Assembly (NCBI RefSeq): GCF_040215725.1
Contig: NZ_CP157968.1
Span: forward strand, 496,001-560,000
Direction: 5' to 3'
Length of the DNA stretch: 64,000 nt
From: Rhizobium sp. ZPR4
Lineage (GTDB): Bacteria; Pseudomonadota; Alphaproteobacteria; Rhizobiales; Rhizobiaceae
Under the pieces are notes generated by a model. The model was given only the letters and a program-made list of their open reading frames with translations. It was not told where the DNA came from and did not search any database. Position 1 is the stretch's first letter. Each line of letters begins with the position of its first letter. Positions 53,642 to 62,115 of this stretch are shown here, piece by piece. The position numbers and the translations under genes are program-made.

Positions 53642-53686
53642 GCCATCCATTCTGCTCCACTTGCTAGATGGAGCAGAATGGATGGC
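53642..53686. repeat. Perfect 18-bp inverted repeat with 9-bp loop
   Basis: GCCATCCATTCTGCTCCA (53642-53659) and its exact reverse complement (53669-53686) surround CTTGCTAGA. It lies about 85 bp upstream of the broken HIT gene and about 230 bp downstream of doxX. No U-run follows, so it is not a standard terminator; it may be a mobile-element relic or a folded leader. Confidence 0.6.
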
Positions 53687-53916
53687 GTGTCTCGGATTTG
53701 GGGAGTGAGCGGCGAGCGCGCCGCGTCAAATTGAGCTATCGATAACTCTGCACCTCGCAGGGAACTGAGTGCGAAGCTACATCAGCGCCTCATTACCAGG
53801 CCGCAATGCTGTAACTTCAGCCTTCCGCGCGTGCAGTTCTTCGACAGGCCTGCGCCTTAGCCATCTGCGATTAGAAGGAGAATGTGGGGCAAGTCCCAGC
53901 TCCTGATAGAGCTGCA

Positions 53917-54342
53917 TCATATCCTCTCCGACCAGGGTGCCCACTTTGCGGCCAACACGCTGCCCGGTCCATGTACGGCGGCAAAGAGCAGTCCCGCTAC
54001 GAAAACGAAGTGGTCTACGAAAAAGCCGAATTCGGCTTGGTTGCCGGCCCAGCGTGACGGGCCGTGAAATGAAAATCCGAGGAAGATGACATAAACGGCG
54101 GCGGCGAGCGATGCCGGAGTGAACAAAGCACCGGTCAAGAAAGCAATGACAAGCAGTACTTCAAGGATCGCGGCGCACCAAGCCAGGAATAACGGGAACG
54201 GGAAACCGGCGGCGGCGATATAGCCGGCGGTCGCGCCCATATCCATGAACTTGAACGAGACGGCCATCACGAAGACGGCGGTGAAGATCAGGCGAGCGAT
54301 GAGAATGGCGGCAGTCTGCCAGACTGATTGAGCGTTTTCCAC
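53917..54342 (-). CDS. DoxX-family membrane protein
   Basis: A 141-residue protein with four membrane helices and the DoxX features ARLIFTAVFVMAVSFKFMDMGATAGYIAAAGFPFPLFLAWCAAILEVLLVIAFLTG, followed by FSFHGPSRW and a last helix (VDHFVFVAGLLFAAV). DoxX-like proteins are associated with quinone or thiosulfate oxidation and oxidative stress, without a firm general function. It is monocistronic; the ATG at 54342 is followed directly by the family sequence. Confidence 0.88.
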   Translation of the reverse strand: MENAQSVWQTAAILIARLIFTAVFVMAVSFKFMDMGATAGYIAAAGFPFPLFLAWCAAILEVLLVIAFLTGALFTPASLAAAVYVIFLGFSFHGPSRWAGNQAEFGFFVDHFVFVAGLLFAAVHGPGSVLAAKWAPWSERI

Positions 54343-54720
54343 GATATTCCTCCAGATTGAAGCGGTTGATGCCCCAAGGACGGCCGGCAGAAGGCTATCC
54401 CGACAAGAAGGATGGGAAAAATTATTTGCCGATGCTGATCACCTGCAGCATGAAACAAGTGGTCGAGAACGCTTCTCCCACGGTTGGCGTATTACGTCCT
54501 TCTGCCGAACAGGATTGGATCTCGACAAGGCCGAACTCGACAAAGAGGTTGCGCTGTCTCCAAATCAGCCCCTTTACCCCTCCATCGAGTAAATGGGGCG
54601 CGTTCGGTGGCGACGGTGAAAACTTCAGCGCCCTCAGGCTTCAAACATGTGCAAATTTGCGATAGGCCAATAGCTGTGACGCGGCTCTGCGGTCTAACTC
54701 AAAAATCTGGATCTCGGGCA
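54343..54720. other. Intergenic stretch, no supported gene
   Basis: About 380 bp between doxX and the hypothetical gene at 54721. Short frames here are Arg/Pro-rich and lack ribosome sites; no repeat or hairpin of note. Confidence 0.35.
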
Positions 54721-55137
54721 ATGATCTGGTTTGATGCTTTGCTGGAAAAGACCGCGGACGACAATCTTCTGCAGCGTTGTGTTGCGGTCGTACTGAACAT
54801 CGATGCTTGCGACATAGACGTTATCCACGACATCGGCCAAATCTCCGATGTGCCGGTAACATGCCTTGTGAAATCGGAGGCTTTGGATGACTATGCGCAG
54901 ATCATCAGCATCTACCATTCCAGCGACCTTGATCCGCCACCCATTCTCGAAGCTGCTGGTCGATTGGCACGTTTGCTCGAGACATCGCTGTTGGTTGCCA
55001 ATGACGAGACGGCGAATCCATATTCCTTCATCCTGATGTCTCAATTCGGACAGGCATCCGTCGCCTTGGTGGATCCTGACGAGTTGGACAAGAACAACCG
55101 CTATGTGATCACGAGCCATACTCCAGTTTCGAGCTGA
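54721..55137 (+). CDS. Hypothetical protein, 138 residues
   Basis: Begins MIWFDALLEKTADDNLLQRC. It is acidic (many D/E), has no signal or membrane helix, and alternates short helices and strands (CVAVVLNIDACDIDVIHDIG, PVTCLVKSEALDDYAQIISIYHSS, SFILMSQFGQASVALVDPDELDKNNRYVI). The frame is open upstream to 54484 but that part looks non-coding. No family recognised. The small acidic alpha/beta character would suit an immunity-type or antagonist protein, but no toxin gene is adjacent. Confidence 0.5.
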   Translation: MIWFDALLEKTADDNLLQRCVAVVLNIDACDIDVIHDIGQISDVPVTCLVKSEALDDYAQIISIYHSSDLDPPPILEAAGRLARLLETSLLVANDETANPYSFILMSQFGQASVALVDPDELDKNNRYVITSHTPVSS

Positions 55138-55534
55138 GAAAACAAGAAGTCCGGCCGATTCATTCCCTTCGGTCTGCGACCTTGCGGCAGCGGCTGCCCG
55201 ATGACTTGATTGGTTCAGGACGAAAAATCACATGCCTCCCAATCTGTCCCACCTATCCTCCATCTACCCAGGAGAACTCAAACGACAGGTTTCGCAATAG
55301 CTTGAGATTATGGTTAACACTTCGCTTAGCCGAAGCTATTTGAGGTTTTGCTTCCGCCACACGCGCCGCTCTTGCAATCGGGTTTGAGCGAGGCTGAAGG
55401 GTCGGATGCGGAATATTGAACCGGGAGCCGCTTCAAAGCAGTCGATCGCAATTCCCATCTTCTTCAGCGGAAGGCCATGCCTCGCTTGCCTTCCAACTGC
55501 GGAAGAACACAGAGGCGCTATCCCGCAGCGCGCA
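55138..55534. other. Intergenic stretch, no supported gene
   Basis: About 400 bp between convergent genes. No coding frame, repeat or clear terminator identified. Confidence 0.35.
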
Positions 55535-56071
55535 TTACTTCGGCAGCGACTGCATACTCTTCATGGCCTTGAGGTCTTCATGTGAAACGAATTCGCAAGC
55601 CAGCAGGGTCTTGTCGGGGAAGGCCGCAGATTCGCGAGCGATCACGGACACCACTCCCATCTCGGCCGCGGGCTGCTCGGCCTTGGACAAGGTGCGCCCG
55701 TATGACTTCGTTGCGGTGCCGAAGAGATTGCCAAGGCCATCAGATGTGAGGTGATAGGTCTTGGCCAGATCGTCCGCCCTCAAGCCCTCCACCAGAACGC
55801 CGAAGCTGGTTCCAGCGAAGACGATTTCATTCGTCTTGAAGCCCTGGCGTCCGAAGTCCGCGGACATTTTGTAGACGGCAGCCGTCATGAGTGATGTATC
55901 TGCCTTCGCGAGCTTTTCAGCCTCATCATACATCTTTGTCGCGCTGGCGGTCGAATAAGGCGGCTTGCAAAGAGCCGCATCGAAGAAGGAAGCCTTGTCG
56001 AAAGCCAACGCGCTCGAACCGAGCGCAAGCGAAACAACGACGCCCAGCGAAAGGGATGCTGCTATATTCAA
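55535..56071 (-). CDS. Exported hypothetical protein
   Basis: A 178-residue protein with a clear signal peptide (MNIAASLSLGVVVSLALGSS, cleaved after ALA). The mature domain has no family I recognise (FDKASFFDAALCKPPYSTAS, AVYKMSADFGRQGFKTNEIVFAGTSFGVLVEG, LLACEFVSHEDLKAMKSM). Two Cys, near the mature N-terminus and C-terminus, could form a disulfide. It contains a GTCCGCGGAC core at 55856-55865 like the parS-type palindromes around repABC. No partner gene. Confidence 0.65.
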   Translation of the reverse strand: MNIAASLSLGVVVSLALGSSALAFDKASFFDAALCKPPYSTASATKMYDEAEKLAKADTSLMTAAVYKMSADFGRQGFKTNEIVFAGTSFGVLVEGLRADDLAKTYHLTSDGLGNLFGTATKSYGRTLSKAEQPAAEMGVVSVIARESAAFPDKTLLACEFVSHEDLKAMKSMQSLPK

Positions 56072-56998
56072 GAATATTTCTCCCGATGACTAATAAGCCA
56101 TTCGAACTCGGATCGTGTCGGCCGCGCTGCTGTATCTACCGCTACGGCCACCGCCAGCCAAGCCGCTCGGAACAACTATCTCCAGATTTTTCATCGGGCT
56201 CACAGATTACATCGCGACGGCCGCGGAATGTGCTTTAACCTATGCGGTGCCACCCGATATAGAACCGCCCTCTTCAATGCACTGAAGGATGGCGGCCTGG
56301 CTTAACGACGCAAGAGGATGGATCGCACCCTCCCGCTCGACAGCCGGCCCCTGCCCTGTATGGCTTCATTCTCGCAAATCCCTTCTCCGTCTGCGGCGCT
56401 ATTCAAATGCAAATACTCCTTTCCCTACCCTGCCGAGGAAAAATGCTATGGGATGCCGAATTGATGGCACCAACGGCGAGCCTCGGACCACAGAAGCCAG
56501 CCGCTGGCGTTGGCAAGCAAAGCTCGAATCCGAACAATGCTCTGCTTTACCGCTCAGCGCGCCGACCATTCGAAAGAAGCGACTTCACCAGATCTTTTGA
56601 ACGACGGCAAACACAGCGCGGACTATCGATTGCCGCCGATTGGCCGCGACTTGCTCCGCCAGCATCTGGTTTGCAGCTGCCGGGTAAAGAGCCCTCCCCG
56701 TTTAGGACACGGCTGTCCGCACAAGCCAGAGCCCTGCGACATTTTCGCAAGCAGCTTGTTACGAATTCGGGATTGAGGGAAGATGCGCCGCGTACGCACT
56801 ACCTATCGCGGCTTTGCGAACGCTAGCCGCCCAACTATAAAAATCTCGTTAACCAAAACTTGCTGCAGGCTGCACCAACTCATATATGAACGTCGGCTTG
56901 GCGTGAGGGCGAACAAGCGGGGACAGATTTCTTTGCCATCCCGTCAAAATCACTTCACAATCAATCCGTAATGGAATTGTACGCAGAGGAACGATTTG
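56072..56998. other. Long non-coding stretch upstream of the replicon genes
   Basis: About 930 bp with only short, compositionally unconvincing frames on both strands (the longest about 140 codons at 56407, Arg/Pro-rich, no ribosome site). It may be degraded sequence marking the edge of the repABC core. Confidence 0.4.
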
Positions 56999-57475
56999 AT
57001 GGAAGAACCCTCGACAACCAATCGCGAGCCGATCGCGGCGACCGAGCTCGATGTCAAGAAGGCGACCGCGATCAACACGCTCTTGCTTCGCCCTATCGGT
57101 ATCCTGCCCGCCAAAGCCGGCGACCCTATCCGTCCTTTTGCGCTTGGCCTCTGGAATGAAATCCGTCCGCTTTTGAAACCTGACGTGCCGGTCATGTCTC
57201 TGCGTCGCTCCACCAGCGCGTTTCTGCATTCCAAGCGATATTATCATGCCTGCGCCCAGCCGGAATCCATGCGGCACGATCTTGCCGGCAATCCCGTCGA
57301 GCCGCTTTCGGCCGAAGATAGGCTTGCCGCACAGCAGCGCCTGATCACGCTCCGTCAAACGCAGGCCAAGGCTACGGTTCAACGCGACGAGCCGCCACCA
57401 CCGCCAGTCTTGAGCAAAGCAGAACTCATTCGAGCCTCTCTCCTGGGCCGGCGCTCCGATCGCGCCGCTCGCTGA
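56999..57475 (+). CDS. ProQ/FinO-domain RNA chaperone
   Basis: A 158-residue protein starting MEEPSTTN at 56999, with GAGGAACG before it. The central FinO/ProQ fold is recognisable at about 35-115. FALGLWNEIRPLLKPDVPVMSLRRSTSAFLHSKRYYHACAQ matches the family pattern of an early conserved helix, the R-rich helix and YxxA/YH. RHDLAGNPVEPLSAEDRLAAQQRL matches the R-x-DLxGNP-x-E-x-SxEHRxxA signature. The N-terminus is short and the C-terminal tail is Pro-rich and basic (PPPPPVLSKAELIRASLLGRRSDRAAR). FinO/ProQ proteins bind and stabilise structured antisense RNAs and sRNAs. It sits immediately upstream of parS-like sites and repABC, whose RepC is controlled by an antisense RNA. Confidence 0.85.
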   Translation: MEEPSTTNREPIAATELDVKKATAINTLLLRPIGILPAKAGDPIRPFALGLWNEIRPLLKPDVPVMSLRRSTSAFLHSKRYYHACAQPESMRHDLAGNPVEPLSAEDRLAAQQRLITLRQTQAKATVQRDEPPPPPVLSKAELIRASLLGRRSDRAAR

Positions 57476-57595
57476 TGCGCCTGGGCGCATCGCCTGTAAC
57501 CTTCTCACCTTTATTGTAATGACCACAATGGAAACGCTGCGCCTTTAGCGCGGTGACGCAACGCTGTGGTGGGCGGCAACTCCGGCGGCATCCCG

Positions 57596-57611
57596 GTAGT
57601 CCGCGGACTAC
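57596..57611. promoter_or_regulatory. parS-like palindrome 1
   Basis: GTAGTCCGCGGACTAC, a perfect 16-bp palindrome extended to 22 bp by flanking CCG/CGG (57593-57614). It lies between the ProQ/FinO gene and repA. It differs at one position per half from the repABC centromere pattern GTT-N4-GC-N4-AAC. Likely RepB-binding site. Confidence 0.65.
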
Positions 57612-57696
57612 CGGCCAATTGAGCTTCATGCGCGAAGCGTCATCCTTAGACGCTTAGACGCGATCACTCTAGAATCCTGCCCAGCCTCCAACGTGA

Positions 57697-57712
57697 GTGG
57701 TCCGCGGACTAC
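57697..57712. promoter_or_regulatory. parS-like palindrome 2
   Basis: GTGGTCCGCGGACTAC, one mismatch from perfect symmetry and sharing the GTCCGCGGAC core with sites 1 and 3. It is about 100 bp from site 1 and 240 bp before repA. Confidence 0.6.
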
Positions 57713-57865
57713 TCATCGCTTTATCCAGGAACATCAGGTGGAGCGAATCACTTTCGCGATCGGCGCTACTCAAATCGTCGGAATAGTAAAGCGGCCACAG
57801 ATCGAACGTGGCAGAGCGCTGTTGATGCGCAAAAACGCATCAAAAACTGCCTTTTATCTAAGCAT

Positions 57866-57938
57866 TTGTAAAACGGACACGAATCGGAGCATATTGTAAC
57901 TGCGTAGTTCAGTAGCATTCCGTCACAATTGCGCAGTT
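57866..57938 (+). promoter_or_regulatory. Candidate repA promoter and operator
   Basis: TTGTAA (57866-57871) and CATATT (57890-57895) are spaced 18 bp. Downstream, an inverted repeat AACTGCG (57898-57904) / CGCAGTT (57932-57938) straddles the expected start of transcription and ends 16 bp before the repA ATG. This suits autorepression by RepA/RepB. Confidence 0.45.
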
Positions 57939-57954
57939 AATTGGGAAAACAACC

Positions 57955-59148
57955 ATGCAGCCGAGCCTCGCGCTACAAGAAGATCAAGAGCACCTTCCAA
58001 CGCTTCTGGCAACAGATGCGCAGGAATTGTCTTATCAGCTCCAGCAACATCAGGCAAAGATCTTCCCGCCGCAGTCACAGAAAACTATGCGGATGTTTTC
58101 GCCGGCCGAAGCTGCAGCCTTCATCGGCATCGGTGAGGGTTATCTTCGCCAGATCGCAGCTGAAGGCCATGGGCCCGACCCGCTTTCCAATGGGCGTCGG
58201 CTTTATGCCGCCCAAGACATGGACCGCATCCGCAAGGTACTGGATGAGCGCAACGGGGCACCCAAATATGTTCCCTGGCGTAGAGGATCGGAAAAGCTCC
58301 AGATCGTCTCGGTTATGAATTTCAAGGGTGGCTCAGGCAAAACCACCACCGCCGCCCACCTCGCCCAGTATCTGGCGCTGAGGGGCTATCGCGTGCTGGC
58401 TATCGATCTCGATCCGCAGGCCTCCTTGTCTGCTCTTTTTGGCCATCAACCGGAACTTGATGTCGGCGAAAATGAAACGCTCTACGGCGCCATCCGCTAT
58501 GAAGAGCCGCGTCCGATCGCCGATATCGTCCGCTCGACCTATACGCCGAACCTGCATCTTATCCCCGGCAATCTCGAGCTCATGGAGTTCGAGCACGAAA
58601 CGCCGCGCGCAATGGCGGCAGGTCGCGCCGAGACGATGTTTTTTGCCCGCATTGGTGAGGTTCTGACCGAGATCGAAAGCTTCTACGATGTCGTCGTTAT
58701 CGACTGCCCACCGCAGCTGGGCTTCCTGACGATGTCTGCGCTCTGCGCCGCGACATCAATCCTTATCACCGTTCATCCGCAGATGCTCGACGTCATGTCC
58801 ATGTCGCAGTTTCTCACCATGACGAGCGAGCTTATGTCCGTGGTCGAGAATGCAGGCGGCCGTACCAGCTACGACTGGATGCGTTATCTCGTCACCCGTT
58901 TTGAGCCGAACGACGGACCGCAAAGTCAGATGACCGGCTTCATGCGAGCAATCTTCGGCAACCGCATGCTGCAGAATGCCATGGTCAAGTCGACGGCCGT
59001 TGCCGACGCCGGTGTCACCAAACAAACGCTTTATGAGGTCGATCGTGCCCAGTTCACCAGGGGTACCTACGACCGGGCTCTGGATTCGCTCAATCTCGTC
59101 AACAGCGAGATCGAGACGCATCTCCGCCTGACCTGGGGAAGGAAATAA
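57955..59148 (+). CDS. repA: Plasmid partitioning protein RepA (ParA-type ATPase)
   Basis: A 397-residue RepA of the repABC family. The N-terminal HTH region (about 45-100) has MFSPAEAAAFIGIGEGYLRQIAAEG. The deviant Walker A is FKGGSGKTTTAAHLA (KGGSGKTT at 124-131), followed by VLAIDLDPQASLSALFG (A') and VVVIDCPPQLGFLTMSAL (Walker B region). RepA ATPase segregates the plasmid by acting on RepB-parS complexes and represses the operon. It lies 4 bp upstream of repB. Confidence 0.96.
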   Translation: MQPSLALQEDQEHLPTLLATDAQELSYQLQQHQAKIFPPQSQKTMRMFSPAEAAAFIGIGEGYLRQIAAEGHGPDPLSNGRRLYAAQDMDRIRKVLDERNGAPKYVPWRRGSEKLQIVSVMNFKGGSGKTTTAAHLAQYLALRGYRVLAIDLDPQASLSALFGHQPELDVGENETLYGAIRYEEPRPIADIVRSTYTPNLHLIPGNLELMEFEHETPRAMAAGRAETMFFARIGEVLTEIESFYDVVVIDCPPQLGFLTMSALCAATSILITVHPQMLDVMSMSQFLTMTSELMSVVENAGGRTSYDWMRYLVTRFEPNDGPQSQMTGFMRAIFGNRMLQNAMVKSTAVADAGVTKQTLYEVDRAQFTRGTYDRALDSLNLVNSEIETHLRLTWGRK

Positions 59149-59152
59149 ATAG

Positions 59153-60154
59153 ATGGCGCGCAAAAACCTCCTTGAAATCTCGGCGCCGAGCACGGCGCGC
59201 ACGGATGCGCCGACAGCAAAGGACAATCGTCCGATTGCTGGCTTCCTGCCACAGGCGAGGGGTGCCGGTCCTGTAGGTGGCATTACGAGGACGCTCGGAA
59301 ACATCACGGAGAAGATGGAACGCGCCAGCGATCTCGAACGGCAGCTGGCAGAGGGACAAACGGTCGTCGACATCGATCCCGATGTCATTGACGGGTCCTT
59401 CGTTACCGATCGCCTCGAAATAGATCCGATTGAGCTTGGCCAGCTGGTTGAGCAGATACGCGAGCACGGCCAGCAGGTCCCGATCCTTGTGCGACCGCAT
59501 CCGGAGGCCAAGGGGCGCTTTCAGGTCGCCTACGGCCATCGGCGACTGGCGGCCACGAAGGAACTCGGCATTAAAGTGCGCGCGGTCGTGCGTCAGCTCA
59601 CGGATGACCAGCTGGTCGTCAGTCAGGGCCAGGAAAACAGCGCACGCACCAATCTCTCCTATGTTGAGCGAGCATTGTTCGCATTGCGCCTCGAGCAGCG
59701 TGGTTTTGGCCGCGATGTCATCATGGCTGCGCTTGGCGTCGACAAGGCAGCGCTTTCCAAGATGCTGATCGTCACGAGACAGGTGCCTCTGCCGCTTATC
59801 AGCGCGATCGGGCCGGCTCCCGAAATCGGCCGCAGGCGATGGCTAGAGCTGGGAGAGCGTCTTGAGAGCATTGCTTCCGAGCCGATCACTGCGGAGTTGT
59901 CCGCGGACAACTATCGGAAGATGTCGAGCGATGAGCGCTTCCAGCGTGCACTCATTCTGGCAATGGGCAAGCCCACTTCTGCCAAGAGTGTAGCAGCTCC
60001 CTCATCCATGACCGGAGTTCCAGTAACTTTTAAGCGAACACCCGCGCGCGCCACCTTTGTTTTCGACAGCAAGGCTGCGCCTGGTTTCGACGAGTTCGTG
60101 CAGGAGAGACTGCAATCTCTCTTCAACGAGTTTCAGCAAGGAAAGGAAACGTAA
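59153..60154 (+). CDS. repB: Plasmid partitioning protein RepB (ParB-type)
   Basis: A 333-residue RepB. It has an N-terminal RepA-interaction region, then the ParB/Sulfiredoxin-like domain (about 80-165; IDPIELGQLVEQIREHGQQVPILVRPHPEAKGRFQVAYGHRRLAATKELG). Box II is QGQENSARTNLSYVERALFA, followed by an HTH (RDVIMAALGVDKAALSKML). It binds parS and works with RepA. A parS-like palindrome lies inside its coding sequence at 59896-59911. Confidence 0.96.
   Translation: MARKNLLEISAPSTARTDAPTAKDNRPIAGFLPQARGAGPVGGITRTLGNITEKMERASDLERQLAEGQTVVDIDPDVIDGSFVTDRLEIDPIELGQLVEQIREHGQQVPILVRPHPEAKGRFQVAYGHRRLAATKELGIKVRAVVRQLTDDQLVVSQGQENSARTNLSYVERALFALRLEQRGFGRDVIMAALGVDKAALSKMLIVTRQVPLPLISAIGPAPEIGRRRWLELGERLESIASEPITAELSADNYRKMSSDERFQRALILAMGKPTSAKSVAAPSSMTGVPVTFKRTPARATFVFDSKAAPGFDEFVQERLQSLFNEFQQGKET
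59896..59911. promoter_or_regulatory. parS-like palindrome 3, inside repB
   Basis: GTTGTCCGCGGACAAC fits the repABC centromere pattern GTT-N4-GC-N4-AAC exactly and is palindromic over 18 bp (59895-59912). It shares the core of sites 1 and 2. An intragenic parS is less common than sites upstream of repA or downstream of repC. Confidence 0.7.
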
Positions 60155-60164
60155 CCCGCAAAAG

Positions 60165-60215
60165 AAAAAGGCCCCCAAACGACGTCGTCGTGGAAGCCCT
60201 TCTCTGATCTTAAGC
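60165..60215 (-). ncRNA. Counter-transcribed RNA (ctRNA, incompatibility RNA) of repABC
   Basis: In the repB-repC gap the minus strand has a promoter, TTGACT (60250-60245), 17-bp spacer, GATTCT (60227-60222). About 50 nt downstream is a terminator: GGCTTCC-ACGAC pairing with GTCGT-TTGGGGGCC, followed by TTTTTC. This is the position and design of the small antisense RNA that folds the repC leader into a repressive form and sets copy number and incompatibility. The 5' end is estimated from the promoter. Confidence 0.82.
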
Positions 60216-60309
60216 AAATCGAGAATCGCATTTCCCCGAATCACAGTCAAGAGTCTTTGACGCCGTTTTGGTGAGCTGTCTTCTTTTGCCACAACGTAGG
60301 TGAAAGAAA

Positions 60310-61623
60310 ATGGAAGCCGAATATGTGACGACGCCTTTTGGGCGGCGGCCGATGACGCTTGCCATGTTGATGGCTCAAAGACGAGCCGAGCATGGGAAGC
60401 CCATCAGGTCTGTCGACAAATGGAAGATTTATCGCGCGCTCTGTGAAGCCAAGCCTCTTCTCGGGGTGACGGACCGCGCACTTGCAGTTCTCAATGCACT
60501 CTTGAGCTTCTATCCGAAGAACGAGTTATCGGATGATGCCAACCTGATCGTGTTTCCTTCGAACGCGCAATTGTCCTTGCGCGCTCATGGGATGGCCGAG
60601 CAGACCATTCGCCGTCATCTGGCTGCGTTGATCGCTGCCGGGCTTCTTGTGCGCAGAGATAGCCCCAACGGCAAGCGTTATGCTCGTCGGAGCAGGGCAG
60701 GGGACCTCAATGAGGCCTATGGCTTCTCATTGGCGCCTCTTCTCTCGCGAGCGGAAGAGATCGAACATCTTGCCGCCCAGGTCGCAGCCGAGCGGCTTCA
60801 TATCCAGAGCCTGCGCGAGCGCATCAGCCTCCACAGACGCGATATTGCCAAACTGATCGAAACCGCCATTGCCGAGGCCGTGGAAGGCCCCTGGGAGGCC
60901 GTCTATGTGGCTTTCCGTGCATTGATCGACGGGCTTTCAAGATCCCCGACGGCAATGGAGCTGGAAGTTCTTCTCGATAAGCTCGGCCACCTACATGACG
61001 AAATCATCAACCAGTTGGAAACATACATAAAAACCACGAAATTAAGCGGCAATCCCTATCAAAATGAGCGGCACATACAGAATTCAGACTCCGAATCCTT
61101 CATTGAATCTGAAACCGGAGCCAAACAGCGAACAATACCGCTGAACCAATCTGCATTTCCGCGGACAACTCCAACAACCCCCAAAGCCCAAACATCTTCG
61201 GATACTATCCGACCAACACCTTCAACATCACATGGCTTTTGCACTGAAACTCGTAAGGAGATTCCAGCGGAACTGAAATCTTTCCCGCTGGATCTCATCC
61301 TCCGTGCTTGCCCGGACATCACGGCTTATGCACCGGCCGGCACTATCAGCAACTGGCGCGATCTGCTTGCAGCCACGATCATCGCCAAATCAACACTCGA
61401 TATTAGCCCTGGAGCCCATCAGGAGGCCTGCAGGGTCATGGGGACAGAAAATGCTGCCACTGTGATCGCCTGCATCCTCCAACGCGCCGCACACATCAAT
61501 TCTGCCGGTGGTTATCTCCGAGATCTGACCCGGCGAACGGAGAAGGGAGAATTTGCGATTGGTCCCATGCTTATGAGCCTTCTGCGGGCAAATATGACCA
61601 CGACAGCGCGAAAGGTGGCCTAG
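60310..61623 (+). CDS. repC: Replication initiator protein RepC
   Basis: A 437-residue RepC, the initiator unique to alphaproteobacterial repABC replicons. The N-terminal DNA-binding half is TTPFGRRPMTLAMLMAQRRAEHGKPI, LLGVTDRALAVLNALLSFYPKNELS, NAQLSLRAHGMAEQTIRRHLAALIAAGLLVRRDSPNGKRYARR. The second half has DISPGAHQEACRVMG and GGYLRDLTRRTEKGEF-type blocks. AGGTG lies 7-8 nt before the ATG. Expression is set by the ctRNA in the 155-bp leader. The replication origin of such replicons lies within repC. Confidence 0.96.
   Translation: MEAEYVTTPFGRRPMTLAMLMAQRRAEHGKPIRSVDKWKIYRALCEAKPLLGVTDRALAVLNALLSFYPKNELSDDANLIVFPSNAQLSLRAHGMAEQTIRRHLAALIAAGLLVRRDSPNGKRYARRSRAGDLNEAYGFSLAPLLSRAEEIEHLAAQVAAERLHIQSLRERISLHRRDIAKLIETAIAEAVEGPWEAVYVAFRALIDGLSRSPTAMELEVLLDKLGHLHDEIINQLETYIKTTKLSGNPYQNERHIQNSDSESFIESETGAKQRTIPLNQSAFPRTTPTTPKAQTSSDTIRPTPSTSHGFCTETRKEIPAELKSFPLDLILRACPDITAYAPAGTISNWRDLLAATIIAKSTLDISPGAHQEACRVMGTENAATVIACILQRAAHINSAGGYLRDLTRRTEKGEFAIGPMLMSLLRANMTTTARKVA
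61015..61145. other. AT-rich segment inside repC, candidate oriV region
   Basis: Within repC the composition drops sharply to AT-rich (ACATACATAAAAACCACGAA and following), unlike the rest of the gene. In studied repABC plasmids the origin lies in an AT-rich stretch in the middle of repC. A degenerate parS half (CCGCGGACAAC) follows at 61159-61169. Assignment is by analogy. Confidence 0.4.
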
Positions 61624-62115
61624 CTGGTTCCGATTTCAGTGTAAAAAAATTGATATCCGGTTCCGCTTAGCCCCCAAATTCGTGGCGCTGATTTAACGCG
61701 GACCTGATCAAGTCTGCTGAGACGCATCGACGACGGTTTCGTTGATGCGAAAGTTAGTGTGCGACCTTCGTGCAGGGCTAGCGGCAGCAAAGGGAAAAAT
61801 AGCTTCTATTTGAGGCTTTATTTCAATGAAATCAATCGGCTAGAGACTATATAAAATTCAGCCAAATTGACCGAATAAGTCATGGGAAACGCTCTTATCG
61901 TTCGCCGATACCAAGTTTTTATGCCGTTTTTGCTGGCAAATGTCCATATATTTTCGCATATGGGTTCTCGGTCCGATGCTACAATATGCATAGGTGAGGA
62001 TACTGGACGGCATGCCGGCGGCGTATGGGAATTGTATCCCCGGCTCGCTCAAACAGGCACGACAATGATCCCTGCCGTTGCCTGTCAAACGACCTGACTT
62101 GGCCGTTGGTCACTG
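61624..62115. other. Intergenic stretch downstream of repC
   Basis: About 490 bp with relatively low GC and no convincing gene. It could contain the repC terminator; no clean stem with a T-run was found. Confidence 0.4.

Noticed and set aside
56407-56826. 139-codon frame in the gap before the replicon
   Set aside because: No ribosome site, irregular composition and overlapping equally long frames in other phases.
61858-62097. Short frames on both strands downstream of repC
   Set aside because: No ribosome sites or recognisable content; the stretch looks non-coding.
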